From the NCBI GenBank assembly GCA_041725955.1, contig JBGRQE010000009.1, positions 20,174 to 84,173 of the forward strand: a stretch of 64,000 nucleotides of DNA, given 5' to 3'. A program made the position numbers and the translations under genes. The number at the start of each line of letters is the position of its first letter. Within the stretch, counting starts at the first letter, position 1. Below, in pieces: positions 34,051-43,964 of the stretch. This DNA is from JBGRPZ01 sp041725955. GTDB lineage: Bacteria; Bacteroidota; Bacteroidia; Bacteroidales; JBGRPZ01. The notes beneath the pieces were generated by a model. That model ran no database searches and was not told the DNA's origin. It worked only from the letters and a program-made list of their open reading frames with translations.

Positions 34051-35760
34051 TTAAAATCGAATACTACCACCAACCATCACGTTCAAACCCTGAACAGGAT
34101 AGTTTTGCCACATATAGTAGTTATGGTTCAATAAATTATTGCCCTGAACAAAAGCACTTATGGTTTCAGTAATATCATATTCAGCACCAATGCCTAAGTC
34201 GGTCCAACTATCCAATTCGCCAGTAGGGGCGGTTGGGTTGTCGTAAATAAGGAAAGGCACTTTACCTCTGTTTGCGATGCTAAGGTTTAGCTTAAGTTTT
34301 TTTATAGGGCTAGCCATAACCTCTAATCCGAGGGTTGATTTCGGACTTTGATAGGCTTCGTCGAAGTTCTTTGCAGAATAAGAGTTTAGCTGATAATATC
34401 CTCTGGCAGTAATTTTGTCGGTAAGATGATAGGCCAAACTTCCTTCAATACGAAAACGATTCACCTTATCATATAAAGGAGTAAGGCTGCTTTCGAAGTA
34501 TGATGTTTTGTCGATTGCAAAAAGCATAAAGTTGTCGAAACTATCATACGAGAGTTCCAAATTATAATCTACAGACTCTGCAACATTACCCTTTACACCA
34601 CCATAGAACTTAATTTTATCAGAAGTCCATGTAGATAATGGGTTTGACGAAACATATGGATTCAATAAGGTAATAGATCGAAGACTATTTCTAGTCACCC
34701 CCCCCTTCAAACCTGCATACACAACCAGTTGTTTAGGAAGAATTTCAATATCGGCCTTTAGATCAGGATAGAAGTAGAAATCACTTTTGTCGCCACTAAC
34801 AAACGAAAGGTCTACACCACCATAAAGCTTAAACATATCGTATTGCAATTGAATATAAGGTTTGATACGAATTAAGTTAGAGCCCTTAAGATTGTCGCCA
34901 CCCACCACTTCACGTTTATAGAAGTAGTTTTCGTTTTCTGCTTTGATACCAATTTTTTCGCCATCGCTAAAGTCGAACAAAAAGAAAAGCTTATTCAAAT
35001 CCAAAGCAAAGTTTAAGTTGTTTTCCGATGCATCAAAATGATCGCTGGTATGATTGAAAGAAGCCTTTAGCTTATACTTAAAAGCTTCTTCGTCATCAGG
35101 AGTATTTGCAAAATCGACATTAGCACCAATGTAATTATATACTTGACGAATGCTGTCTAGCTTTACAATTTCGTTGGATAGAGCTTTTTGAAATACACCA
35201 AAATAATGCAGCCCCCTTCTTTGATAATAGGCCTTGGCGTTTAAGGTGTGTTCGTCAAAGTTTTTAGATACTCTTGCCTCGAACAAATTGTTTCCGAATG
35301 TGCTTTCAGGAATCTTTTCAATCTCCATATTGGAAGAATAGTGCTTAAAGTGCAAGCCATAAGCAAAGTCTTTCTGATTTCCTCCATTGTGAAATGCATT
35401 GATATATGGATTTAAATAATTACCAATTCCTGCTTTTATAAAGTTGTTATAGGTTTGAGTTCTTTTGTCGAAACGTATGTCTAAAGGCTTTACAGCTTGC
35501 AGCTCGAAACTGGTATTTAATGGTTTTGCTTCGAGAGTAAAGTGCGACTCGGGAACTTCTACCTTTTTTGCTTCATCCAACTTTGGGTTTACATTGATTT
35601 TGTCGGCATCGACAATTGTGGGCTGGTATTCGCCCACAATTGTAACTTGCTCGTTAAATCTTTTCTTCTTCTCTTGATTTTGGGCTTTAGATTGAATCCC
35701 GGCAAAAGAGAGACATAATGTTAAGGCAATGCCAAATATATTTTTGTTGTTTAAGTTCAT
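34051..35760 (-). CDS. Outer-membrane beta-barrel protein, TonB-receptor-like without plug
   Basis: This 569-residue protein has a signal peptide (about 1-26, ending SKAQ), a periplasmic stretch (FNEQVTIVGEYQPTIVDADK) and about 450 residues of alternating amphipathic strands with aromatic ends, typical of a 20-22-stranded barrel; the C-terminus GLNVMVGGSIRF ends in phenylalanine as outer-membrane proteins do. NNLLNHNYYMWQNYPVQGLN matches the last strands of TonB-dependent receptors. No plug domain is visible, so it is probably not an energised transporter. It is 19 bases downstream of the giant TPR gene and cotranscribed. Confidence 0.82.
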   Translation of the reverse strand: MNLNNKNIFGIALTLCLSFAGIQSKAQNQEKKKRFNEQVTIVGEYQPTIVDADKINVNPKLDEAKKVEVPESHFTLEAKPLNTSFELQAVKPLDIRFDKRTQTYNNFIKAGIGNYLNPYINAFHNGGNQKDFAYGLHFKHYSSNMEIEKIPESTFGNNLFEARVSKNFDEHTLNAKAYYQRRGLHYFGVFQKALSNEIVKLDSIRQVYNYIGANVDFANTPDDEEAFKYKLKASFNHTSDHFDASENNLNFALDLNKLFFLFDFSDGEKIGIKAENENYFYKREVVGGDNLKGSNLIRIKPYIQLQYDMFKLYGGVDLSFVSGDKSDFYFYPDLKADIEILPKQLVVYAGLKGGVTRNSLRSITLLNPYVSSNPLSTWTSDKIKFYGGVKGNVAESVDYNLELSYDSFDNFMLFAIDKTSYFESSLTPLYDKVNRFRIEGSLAYHLTDKITARGYYQLNSYSAKNFDEAYQSPKSTLGLEVMASPIKKLKLNLSIANRGKVPFLIYDNPTAPTGELDSWTDLGIGAEYDITETISAFVQGNNLLNHNYYMWQNYPVQGLNVMVGGSIRF

Positions 35761-35779
35761 CTTGAAAATGGCTTAATGG

Positions 35780-38700
35780 TTATTTTACAATTATTGGTTC
35801 TTCTTCAGGAGTATTTTCTTTTTTCTCTTGTTGTTGTTTCTCCTTAAGCTTATTGATTTGCTGTAGTTTTTTACGTGCTACAGATTTCAAGTCTTCTTTA
35901 GGATAATTGTCGATAATACTTTGAAGAGTTTGCTCGGCCTGGAAAAGATTACCCATTTTGATGTAGACATCAGAGAGAAGGATAAATGATTTTCCAATCC
36001 AATAATCGTAAGAAGCATATTTTTCTGCTAAATCGAAAATTGTGTTTTCCGCATCTTTATATTTAGCTTCCTTATAATTTATATAGGCCATATAGTAAAG
36101 AGATTCTGGTGCTAAGTCGCCCGAAGTTAGTCCAGAAGTGATCTTAAATTCGCGATAAGCAGCTTTTAAGTTGCCCAATTCATACTCCGATTTGGCTTGA
36201 ATTAGGTGTGCTTTAACCATTTGCTCTTGATCGATTTTCTCGGTAGTAAGCAATTCTTTCGCCTTTTGAGCTGCTTGCTTATAATTCTTCAGCTTGAAAT
36301 TACATTCCATTTGACCCTCAATAGCATCTACAATTTGCTTTTTGTTGCCTGCAAGTTCTTGCATTTTCTGGTAATCTTTTAGGGCGACATCATAGTTTTC
36401 ATTATTGTATTCAACTGGTGCCACTCTTTCCAGAGCCAATAGCGTATATGGGTTATTCGGATAGTTTATAATAAAGCGAAGATTGTCTTTAGCCTCATCA
36501 AAGCGATCTGATTTAAGCAAACAATCGGCCAAATAGTAATTTGCTTTCAGAAGGTATGCCCCTTTTTCAAATCTTTTAAGATAGGCCTCCAAAGCAGGTA
36601 TTGCTTTGTCGCATTTTTGTTGAGCATATAAGTTTTCTGCTGCAGTAAAGCTCAAAGAGTCTTGTTCTGTCGGAGACACTTGAATGTATTCTAGGTTGTC
36701 GGTGAACTTCACATAGTCATCCACTTTGTTTTCTTCAACATAGATGTTTCGAAGAGTAGTAAGAGCTTCCTTAGCTTCGCTGGAAGCAGGATAATCGTTT
36801 ACCACTTTCTTAAGTTGACCGATAGATTCTTTGTTATTACCTCGGTTGTAATAAATAAGACCTGTTTTGAGCAAAGACTTTCGTGCAAAAGGACTCTTAG
36901 GTCTGTTTTGTATTAGCATATCATACCATTTCAACGCTTCAGAATTGTTGTTGCGAAGAAGATTGGTGGTTCCTAGGTCGTATAAAGCATCATCATAAAG
37001 AGGTGATTTAGGATATTTCCTTACCAATTCTTTTAGGGCGTTGTCTTTTTCTCCCAATTGACTTAAGGCTCCATATGCTTGCGACTTCTGATACCATGCA
37101 TAATCCTGATCGCCGCTATTGGTGCTTATTGCCTGATTATAGCTGTTGATGGCCTGCTGATATTGCTTGCTTATAAAGTAGCAATCGCCAATACGAAGAA
37201 AAGCATCGCTTTCCATGCTCGAATTAACCCTTCCCGGGAAGTTTACAAAGGTGTTATACTGTTGAACTGCCTGAGTGTAATTCTTCCTTTTATAGTATAC
37301 ATATGCAAGATTATAGTGGGCAAGGTTGTACTCATCAAGGTTCTTTGCTTCCGCCATATCTATGAACTGGAGGTAGTACTTTTGTGCTCCCCAGTAATTC
37401 TTGTCGCGATAAAAAGCTTCTGCAGTCCAGAATACACTTTCCGAATATATTTTTCGATCTACAGGATACTTACGAGCTTTTGTAAATAATTCCAGAGCTT
37501 CTTTATAATTCTTCTGGTTGAATAGTTCAATAGCCCTTGAGTATGCAATTTGCTGATAAGCCTCTTTTAACTTTGGACTGTTGAGGTTTAGTTTTTCGAT
37601 AGATTCGAGTGCTGCTTTATAATTTTTGGTTGAATAAAACAGATCGATCAATAATGTGTATGCTCTGTCAGAACCTTTAGAATTGGGATGAGTTTGAATG
37701 TAGTTCTCCAGCAACGAAATAGATTCGTTGTATGGGTTGTTAGGGAGGTTCTTACTCAGTTCAATGTATTTGAATAAGGATTCTTCAGAGATTTCTTTAT
37801 CGAAATTCATTTTATAGGCAGAAAGAAATGCATTGGCAGCAAATTTCTTTTGATTGGTTTCCATATATGACTGGGCCAAGTGGTATTGAGCATTCTGACT
37901 TAGGCTATCCTCTTCAGTAATCACCTGTTCAAATTGCTTAATTGCACGCTTATAGTTATGAGTTTTGAAATTGGTTACCCCAAGTTGATAGTAATCGTTT
38001 CGTGAAAGTTGCTGACGATTGGTGCTCTGATAGATTTCTAGATATTCGGCAGCTTTGTCAAAGTTATCCTCCCGATAATATGCATCACCAATAAGCTTTG
38101 CAATCTCTGCTTTTCTGCTCGAGCTGGCATCTTTCAACAAAGAAGGACCAATACTTAAGATTTTGTCGTATTCGCCTTTCTTGTAATAAATCTGTATTAT
38201 ATAGAAAGGAACAGCTCTTTTATAAGTACGATCTTTACGCAATTTCTCGAATACAGGCAGAGCTTCATCATAGTTTCCCTCAAGATAGTTGATATGAGCT
38301 TTGTAGTAGTTTGCTGCATGCGCATATTTTGAATCGCTATTATCATCAATCTGATCAAAATAAGTCTTGGCCTTATCTGTATCTTCTTTCTTTACATAAA
38401 TGAAACCCATTCTAAAGTTAAATTCCTCACGTTCTTTAGATGTAAGATCATTGGGATTAACTCTTTTGAATGCGTTGAGTGCATCATCGTATTTCCTGCT
38501 TTTAAATTCTAACTTTCCAAGTTGATAATAAATCAGCGGAGTTTGGCTATATGAAGGATAGGTGTGTATAAACTCTTCGATCCTTTCCTTAACATTAGGC
38601 TGATGAAGTTCAATTGCACATAGAATAAGATAATATTCAGAAGTGGTTTTGATAAGACCACTGTCTTCTTGTAGTGAACTTACTAAGTCTTGAAAAAGGT

Positions 38701-38857
38701 CTTTGGAAGCACTAAAGTCCTTTTTTTGATATAATTCGATTGCGGTGTTGAATTTTTGCTCAGGATTTCTAAATGTAGCTGTTTCTTGAGCAAGTGCAGC
38801 TAATAATGGAAAATACATTAAGAAACAAAAGAGCAATGACTTGGCTATTTTTTTCAT
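35780..38857 (-). CDS. Giant periplasmic tetratricopeptide-repeat protein
   Basis: This 1025-residue protein has a signal peptide (about 1-23, ending LAALAQ) and then more than twenty TPR or TPR-like helical pairs with the usual Ala/Gly/Tyr pattern (YNLAYVYYKRKNYTQAVQQY, YYQLGVTNFKTHNYKRAIKQF). The C-terminus is charged (KEKQQQEKKENTPEEE). The repeats resemble BamD/YbgF-type scaffolds and should bind peptide segments of envelope proteins. The downstream cotranscribed barrel makes a periplasmic scaffold plus outer-membrane partner likely. Confidence 0.88.
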   Translation of the reverse strand: MKKIAKSLLFCFLMYFPLLAALAQETATFRNPEQKFNTAIELYQKKDFSASKDLFQDLVSSLQEDSGLIKTTSEYYLILCAIELHQPNVKERIEEFIHTYPSYSQTPLIYYQLGKLEFKSRKYDDALNAFKRVNPNDLTSKEREEFNFRMGFIYVKKEDTDKAKTYFDQIDDNSDSKYAHAANYYKAHINYLEGNYDEALPVFEKLRKDRTYKRAVPFYIIQIYYKKGEYDKILSIGPSLLKDASSSRKAEIAKLIGDAYYREDNFDKAAEYLEIYQSTNRQQLSRNDYYQLGVTNFKTHNYKRAIKQFEQVITEEDSLSQNAQYHLAQSYMETNQKKFAANAFLSAYKMNFDKEISEESLFKYIELSKNLPNNPYNESISLLENYIQTHPNSKGSDRAYTLLIDLFYSTKNYKAALESIEKLNLNSPKLKEAYQQIAYSRAIELFNQKNYKEALELFTKARKYPVDRKIYSESVFWTAEAFYRDKNYWGAQKYYLQFIDMAEAKNLDEYNLAHYNLAYVYYKRKNYTQAVQQYNTFVNFPGRVNSSMESDAFLRIGDCYFISKQYQQAINSYNQAISTNSGDQDYAWYQKSQAYGALSQLGEKDNALKELVRKYPKSPLYDDALYDLGTTNLLRNNNSEALKWYDMLIQNRPKSPFARKSLLKTGLIYYNRGNNKESIGQLKKVVNDYPASSEAKEALTTLRNIYVEENKVDDYVKFTDNLEYIQVSPTEQDSLSFTAAENLYAQQKCDKAIPALEAYLKRFEKGAYLLKANYYLADCLLKSDRFDEAKDNLRFIINYPNNPYTLLALERVAPVEYNNENYDVALKDYQKMQELAGNKKQIVDAIEGQMECNFKLKNYKQAAQKAKELLTTEKIDQEQMVKAHLIQAKSEYELGNLKAAYREFKITSGLTSGDLAPESLYYMAYINYKEAKYKDAENTIFDLAEKYASYDYWIGKSFILLSDVYIKMGNLFQAEQTLQSIIDNYPKEDLKSVARKKLQQINKLKEKQQQEKKENTPEEEPIIVK

Positions 38858-39191
38858 AGAACCAGTTTAAAAATAATGCTTGATTTAATAAACCTTAAAA
38901 TTGACAATTTTCGTTGACCTATCAAATAATGTCAGTTAACTTTATGTGTCGTGAAAACAGTATTCAATCTGTATTTTTTTCAAATTTACAGTTTTTCTTC
39001 AATGCTTGCTTTTCAATTGCATTTTCTTCAGAAAATTGTAAGATTGTAATTAAAGTGTCGTAGAATGACAAACGAAAGCTAAGGGTGATTATTTAACTGT
39101 TTGAGCCGGAATTATCATAAAAAAACTTAAAACCAATTCGGTTTGTAGTATTGAAAATATAGGGGAATTAGTTCGTTGAAGTTAAAAAAAG
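38858..39191. other. Intergenic region between the TPR gene and rnpB
   Basis: No gene is seen. It is AT-rich and must hold the promoter of the TPR-barrel unit, but no convincing TAnnTTTG element was found. No T-run hairpin follows the 3' end of rnpB other than its own P1 stem. Confidence 0.5.
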
Positions 39192-39566
39192 AAAGTCAGC
39201 CCTATAAGCAGGATTCTGTATCTAACGAATTAGATCTCTACCATTTATCTAGGCCTATCGTCACCAATAGGCTCTAACGATCTACCCACCAAGTCGGGCG
39301 AGCAGCCCTTTTTCGATCAAAGAACGATGCCTTGGCTTATTTGATCTTTCAGCCCATAAGGTTTACCCCATCATTATGTTGCCATAACAATGCGTGAGCT
39401 CTTACCTCACATTTTCACCCTTACCTATAAAATAGGCGGTTATTTTCTGTGGCACTTGCTGTAAATTCCTAAGAATTCCCTTCCCGTTAGGAAGTATGGC
39501 GCTCTGTGCTGTCCTGACTTTCCTCATCATTTATAAATAAACGACGCGATAGAGCAGACTGACTTT
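39192..39566 (-). ncRNA. rnpB: RNase P RNA, bacterial class A
   Basis: Read on the minus strand, the RNA opens with AAAGTCAG and closes with CTGACTTT (helix P1). It contains the universal GAGGAAAGTCAGGACAGC-type P4 5' strand, CGGGAAGGG, the AAAATAACCGCC segment, GGTAAGGGTGAAAATGTG, GCTCGCCCGACTTGGTGGGT and ACAGAATCCTGCTTATAG, which are conserved RNase P landmarks in the correct order. About 375 nucleotides is a normal size. It processes tRNA 5' ends. A TAATTTTG promoter element lies just upstream. Confidence 0.95.
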
Positions 39567-39572
39567 CATTGG

Positions 39573-39580
39573 CAAAATTA
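39573..39580 (-). promoter_or_regulatory. Bacteroidota -7 promoter element of rnpB
   Basis: The minus strand reads TAATTTTG, a perfect TAnnTTTG, centred about 10 bases before the RNase P RNA 5' end, as expected for the primary sigma factor of this phylum. No clear -33 TTTG is visible. Confidence 0.75.
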
Positions 39581-39735
39581 CCTTTTTTCTAAATAGAAAA
39601 TTAAGGTTTTTATTGTTTAGAAAAGGTATTAATTTGAAAACACTTTTAGATTGTTGATTTGAAGGTCTGTAAAGTCTTTTTTGTTTATGACCTCTCTTCC
39701 TTAATTTTTATGTGGTTATTTATGATTTAGTATTT

Positions 39736-39743
39736 TATCTTTG
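39736..39743 (+). promoter_or_regulatory. Probable -7 promoter element of tatA
   Basis: TATCTTTG fits TAnnTTTG and ends 36 bases before the tatA ATG. The -33 element is not clear. Confidence 0.55.
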
Positions 39744-39778
39744 TATGTAAATATGTTAACTGAAAGAAATTGAACATT

Positions 39779-40015
39779 ATGATATTACTTGGCTTTTTTG
39801 GCGGATGGGAAATAGCAATTATTGTTTTGGCCCTATTAATCTTGTTTGGAGGTAAGAAAATTCCTGAACTAATGAGAGGTTTAGGTAAAGGGATTCGTGA
39901 ATTTAAAGATGCTACTGAAGAGAATCCTGTTTCTAAAGAAGCTAAAGATGTAAAAAAAGAGATAGATCAGGTTGCTGATGATATTGTGAATTCACAAGAG
40001 AAGCGAGAAAAATAA
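39779..40015 (+). CDS. tatA: Twin-arginine translocase subunit TatA/TatE
   Basis: The ATG at 39779 is preferred to the in-frame TTG at 39770. The 78-residue product has the TatA plan: a short N-terminal membrane helix (GWEIAIIVLALLILFG), the hinge with FGGKKIPELMRGLG, an amphipathic helix (KGIREFKDATEE) and an acidic, lysine-rich tail. TatA forms the pore through which folded Tat substrates cross the inner membrane. No tatC or tatB lies beside it, which is common in Bacteroidota. A promoter element lies 36 bases upstream and a terminator 60 bases downstream. Confidence 0.9.
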   Translation: MILLGFFGGWEIAIIVLALLILFGGKKIPELMRGLGKGIREFKDATEENPVSKEAKDVKKEIDQVADDIVNSQEKREK

Positions 40016-40076
40016 ACTAAAACGAAACAAAGCTTTTTCTTGAGCGTTCAAGAACTATTGAATCATTATATGATTC

Positions 40077-40101
40077 TGCCGGGTATCCGGCATTTTTTTT
40101 G
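40077..40101 (+). terminator. Terminator between tatA and the MATE pump gene
   Basis: TGCCGG-GTAT-CCGGCA is followed by eight Ts. It lies inside the longest possible reading frame of the next gene, which supports starting that gene at 40121. Confidence 0.85.
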
Positions 40102-40120
40102 TTTTAAAAGGGGCTTTTTA

Positions 40121-41515
40121 ATGAGAGATTTGAGCGTTGGGAGTGAGCGAAGATTGATTTTCAATTTTACCTTGCCTATGTTATTGGGTAATGTATTCCA
40201 GCAATTATATAATATTGTTGATAGTATAATTATTGGGAATTATCTGGGTAAGGAAGCCTTGGCTGCAGTAGGCGCATCATTTCCTGTTATTTTTACTTTG
40301 ATTAGTTTTGTTATTGGAATTACTACAGGTGCTAATATAATTATTGCACAATTTTTTGGTGCTAAGCAAAACGAGAAAGTAAAAGCCTCTATTGATACTC
40401 TGTTTATATTTTTATTTGTTGCTTCTATTGTTATAAGTACACTGGGAATCGTATTTAGTGAATCCATTTTCGAACTAATGTCATTGCCTGCCGAAGTTAT
40501 TCCCTCTGCAAAATCATATTTCGTTATATACTCTATAGGCTATATATTCTTTTTCGGATTTAATGGTACTAGTGCAATATTGCGAGGTTTGGGAGATTCA
40601 AAGACACCTTTGTATTTCTTGATATTTGCAACATTGGCTAATATTGTTCTCGATTATTTGTTTTTGATTGTTTTCAATTGGGGAATTGAAGGCGTTGCTT
40701 GGGCAACTCTACTAGCACAAGCAGGTGCGTTTTTTTCTTTGATTATTTATCTGAATAAATATCAGAAGAAAGGCTTTGTAAGGCTAAATCCTATGAAGCT
40801 GCAGTTTGACAAACAACTATTTTATCAAAGTGTAAAAATAGGATTGCCTAATGGTATTCAAAATACATTGGTTGCACTGGGTATGTTTGCTTTATTTAGC
40901 ATTGTAAATGCATTTGGTACGGCAACTTCAGCTGCATATTCGATTGCAATGCGTATTGATAGTTTTGCAAGTTTGCCAGCTATGAACTTTGCTGCCGCAT
41001 TGGCAACATTTACAGGGCAAAATCTGGGTGCAAATAAACCAGATCGTTTAAGGAAGGGAATGAACTTCACGCTACAAATTTCGTCTTTTGTTTCCATCTT
41101 TGTTTCTTCTATTGCATGGTTGTTTTCCAAAGAGTTAATATCCTTATTTACAAACGATCCTGAAGTTATAAGGATTGGATCGGAATATTTATTATATGTG
41201 TGCTCGTTCTATATTGTTTTCTCAACAATGTTTGTATTGAATGGTGTAATTAGAGGGGCAGGAGAGACGCTGGTTCCTATGTTTATCACCTTATTGGCCA
41301 TGTGGTTTGTAAGAATTCCTGCTGCTTATCTTTTATCAGGATTATGGGGAACGATTGGTTTATGGTTATCTATACCAACCGGATGGTTAGTAGGCTTGAT
41401 TCTTTCATTTGTTTATTATAAAACTAATAGATGGAAGAGTAAGGTTGTAATTGATTTTTCAGAAAGAAATGTAATGGAAAATAGTTTAAAAGAGGCAAGA
41501 ATTAGTTTGGATTGA
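40121..41515 (+). CDS. MATE family multidrug efflux transporter
   Basis: The ATG at 40121 is chosen because the product then begins MRDLSVGSERRLIFNFTLPML, the usual MATE N-terminus, and because the upstream in-frame extension runs through a terminator. The 464-residue protein has twelve membrane helices. The motifs LGNVFQQLYNIVDSIIIGN in helix 1 and the matching segment in the second half (ATSAAYSIAMRIDSFASLPAM) identify the DinF/NorM-type MATE family, which exports cationic drugs or metabolites with Na+ or H+. Substrate cannot be read from sequence. Confidence 0.92.
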   Translation: MRDLSVGSERRLIFNFTLPMLLGNVFQQLYNIVDSIIIGNYLGKEALAAVGASFPVIFTLISFVIGITTGANIIIAQFFGAKQNEKVKASIDTLFIFLFVASIVISTLGIVFSESIFELMSLPAEVIPSAKSYFVIYSIGYIFFFGFNGTSAILRGLGDSKTPLYFLIFATLANIVLDYLFLIVFNWGIEGVAWATLLAQAGAFFSLIIYLNKYQKKGFVRLNPMKLQFDKQLFYQSVKIGLPNGIQNTLVALGMFALFSIVNAFGTATSAAYSIAMRIDSFASLPAMNFAAALATFTGQNLGANKPDRLRKGMNFTLQISSFVSIFVSSIAWLFSKELISLFTNDPEVIRIGSEYLLYVCSFYIVFSTMFVLNGVIRGAGETLVPMFITLLAMWFVRIPAAYLLSGLWGTIGLWLSIPTGWLVGLILSFVYYKTNRWKSKVVIDFSERNVMENSLKEARISLD

Positions 41516-41564
41516 TATTTTCTTTAAATTGCCTTTTTTAAATAAAGTACAATAACATTTTAGA

Positions 41565-43721
41565 ATGAAGAAATTCGCTTATCTATTCTTTGTAAGTATA
41601 ATAGGAATGACAGGATGTAATTCAGAAGGAGGAAAAACTCCTGATAGTGCTGGGATAAATGTAAAGGCTTATCCAGTGGCAAAAAAAGTTGATACTGTTG
41701 ACGTTTATTTTGGGGAAAAAGTATCAGATCCATATCGTTGGTTAGAAGATGATAGATCGGCTGAGACAGCAGATTGGGTTAAAAAGGAAAATGAAGTTAC
41801 AGACGGTTATTTAGCTCAAATTCCATTTAGAAAAAGTATTTCTGAGCGTTTAACTCAGGTATGGAATTATCCTAAAACTGGTATTCCAGTAAAAAAAGGA
41901 GATAACTATATTATTGAGAAAAATACTGGACTTCAGAATCAAAATGTAATTTACCTTTTACGAGGAAGTCTCGATGCTGAGCCAGAGGTTCTTATCGATC
42001 CAAACACAAAGGCAACTGATGGTACTTGGGCTTTAGCGGGTTCATCAATGTCGAAAGATGGTAAATATTTGGCTTATAGTTTTGCTAAAGGCGGATCTGA
42101 TTGGAATGAAATTAAGGTGATTGATATAGACAAAAATCAGGAACTTGAGGATCATATACAATGGGTTAAGTTTTCAAATATTTCATGGTGTACCGATGGT
42201 TTCTATTATAGTGCATATGATGCTCCATCTGAAGATGATGTTTTGAAAGGAAAGAACGAATATCATAAAGTTTATTTCCATAAACTAGGAACACCTCAGA
42301 ATGAAGACCAGTTAATTTACGTTGATAATGAGGCTCCATTGCGTAATCAGCTAGCTTTTACCAGTAAAGATAACCGATTCTTATTTATCTCTTCTACTGA
42401 AGGAACCAGTGGAAATTCATTAATGGTAAAAGATTTGAAAGATCCTAAAGGAGAATTTATTCCAATCGTAACTGATTTTTCCAAAGATTATTCTGTCTTT
42501 GATGTAGAAGGAAATGATTTTTATATTCTGACTAATGATCAAGCTCCAAAAAATCATATTGTAAAGGTTAACTTTAATAATCCTCAGAAGGAAAATTGGA
42601 CTGAAATTATTCCTGAATCAGATGAAGTGATTGAAGGTGCAGAAAACCTTGGTGGTTTAATTTGTGTGAAAACCATGAAGGATGCTTGTAATTTAATTCG
42701 TTTTTATGATCCAAAAGGAAACTTCAAGCAAGAATTAGAATTGCCTGAATTGGGTACAGTACCTTCGTTTAGCGGTGATAAAGAAGAAAATGAAGCCTTC
42801 TTTACTTTTACTTCTTTTACAACTCCTGGAAGTATCTATAAGTATGATATTCAGAAAAACTCATACGAGTTATATTCTACTCCAAAAATAGGAATTGATC
42901 CTAAAGCATTTGAAACCAAACAAATATTTTATACCAGTAAAGATGGTACTAAAGTGCCAATGTTTGTAGTGTATAAAAAAGGATTAGAATTGAATGGTAA
43001 AAATCCATTATTGCTATATGGATATGGTGGTTTTGATATTTCTTTAACTCCATCCTTTAGAACTTACCGAATTCCATTCCTTGAAAATGGTGGAGTTTTT
43101 GTTGTCGCTAACCTTCGTGGAGGTGGTGAGTATGGTGAAGATTGGCATGTTGCTGGAACTAAGATGCAAAAACAAAATGTTTTTGATGATTTTATTTCTG
43201 CTGCAGAGTATTTGATTGCAAATAAATATACCTCTCCTGAGCATATGGCTATAATGGGTGGATCTAATGGAGGTCTTCTTGTTGGTGCTACTATGACCCA
43301 GCGTCCTGACTTATTTAAAGTAGCAATACCTCAAGTGGGTGTAATGGATATGTTAAGATTCCATAAGTTTACTATTGGCTGGGCTTGGACTGGTGATTAT
43401 GGTAGTAGCGAGGATTCAAAAGAAATGTATAAGTATTTAAAGGGATATTCTCCTGTTCATAATGTAAAAGAAGGTGTAAACTATCCTGCTACATTGGCAA
43501 TGACAGGCGATCATGACGATCGTGTTGTTCCCGCACATACTTTTAAGTTTATGGCTGAATTGCAAGCTAAGCATAAGGGAAATAATCCTGTTTTGGTGCG
43601 CGTAGAAACCAATGCGGGTCATGGTGCAGGAAAACCAACATCTAAGTTGATTGAAGAATATACCGACTTATGGGCTTTTACTATGTATAATTTAGGCATG
43701 GAGCCAAAATTTGAGAAGTAA
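41565..43721 (+). CDS. Prolyl oligopeptidase (S9A), lipoprotein signal
   Basis: This 718-residue enzyme cleaves short peptides after proline. It has a lipoprotein-type signal (SIIGMTGCNSEGG, Cys18), a seven-bladed propeller lid (about 90-440, opening with VSDPYRWLEDD) and a hydrolase domain with Ser567 (GGSNGGLL), Asp651 (GDHDDRV) and His686 (NAGHGAG). All triad residues are present and length is standard. The lipid anchor would place it in the periplasm or on the surface. It lies 49 bases after the MATE gene, and a terminator follows. Confidence 0.94.
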   Translation: MKKFAYLFFVSIIGMTGCNSEGGKTPDSAGINVKAYPVAKKVDTVDVYFGEKVSDPYRWLEDDRSAETADWVKKENEVTDGYLAQIPFRKSISERLTQVWNYPKTGIPVKKGDNYIIEKNTGLQNQNVIYLLRGSLDAEPEVLIDPNTKATDGTWALAGSSMSKDGKYLAYSFAKGGSDWNEIKVIDIDKNQELEDHIQWVKFSNISWCTDGFYYSAYDAPSEDDVLKGKNEYHKVYFHKLGTPQNEDQLIYVDNEAPLRNQLAFTSKDNRFLFISSTEGTSGNSLMVKDLKDPKGEFIPIVTDFSKDYSVFDVEGNDFYILTNDQAPKNHIVKVNFNNPQKENWTEIIPESDEVIEGAENLGGLICVKTMKDACNLIRFYDPKGNFKQELELPELGTVPSFSGDKEENEAFFTFTSFTTPGSIYKYDIQKNSYELYSTPKIGIDPKAFETKQIFYTSKDGTKVPMFVVYKKGLELNGKNPLLLYGYGGFDISLTPSFRTYRIPFLENGGVFVVANLRGGGEYGEDWHVAGTKMQKQNVFDDFISAAEYLIANKYTSPEHMAIMGGSNGGLLVGATMTQRPDLFKVAIPQVGVMDMLRFHKFTIGWAWTGDYGSSEDSKEMYKYLKGYSPVHNVKEGVNYPATLAMTGDHDDRVVPAHTFKFMAELQAKHKGNNPVLVRVETNAGHGAGKPTSKLIEEYTDLWAFTMYNLGMEPKFEK

Positions 43722-43740
43722 GTCGTTCAGAAAAAATGTA

Positions 43741-43782
43741 AAAAAAACCGTAGGTAAATTAATTTGCCTGCGGTTTTTTTTT
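43741..43782 (+). terminator. Terminator after the prolyl oligopeptidase gene
   Basis: AAACCGTAGG and AAATT pair with AATTT and CCTGCGGTTT to form a long stem, followed by about nine Ts. It begins 20 bases past the stop. Confidence 0.88.
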
Positions 43783-43964
43783 GGAATTATCTTTTTCATA
43801 GTCTTGATTATAATTATTGTCATATGTTTTTATTATCTTTAAGTATAGAATTTTCAGGTCGTTAATATTGGATTTTTGTAGGAATTGAAAAAAATGGAAT
43901 GATATTGGTATTTAAGAAAAATTATAAAAAATTATGAGTAACGACCAACAAAAACAATTTTAAA

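Noticed and set aside
37079..37489. Plus-strand reading frame of 136 residues with hydrophobic runs
   Set aside because: It is antisense to the TPR gene; hydrophobic runs arise from the reverse complement of charged TPR codons.
40040..40120. N-terminal extension of the MATE pump
   Set aside because: The extension contains a GC-rich hairpin with eight Ts, a terminator of tatA, and has no homology to MATE N-termini.
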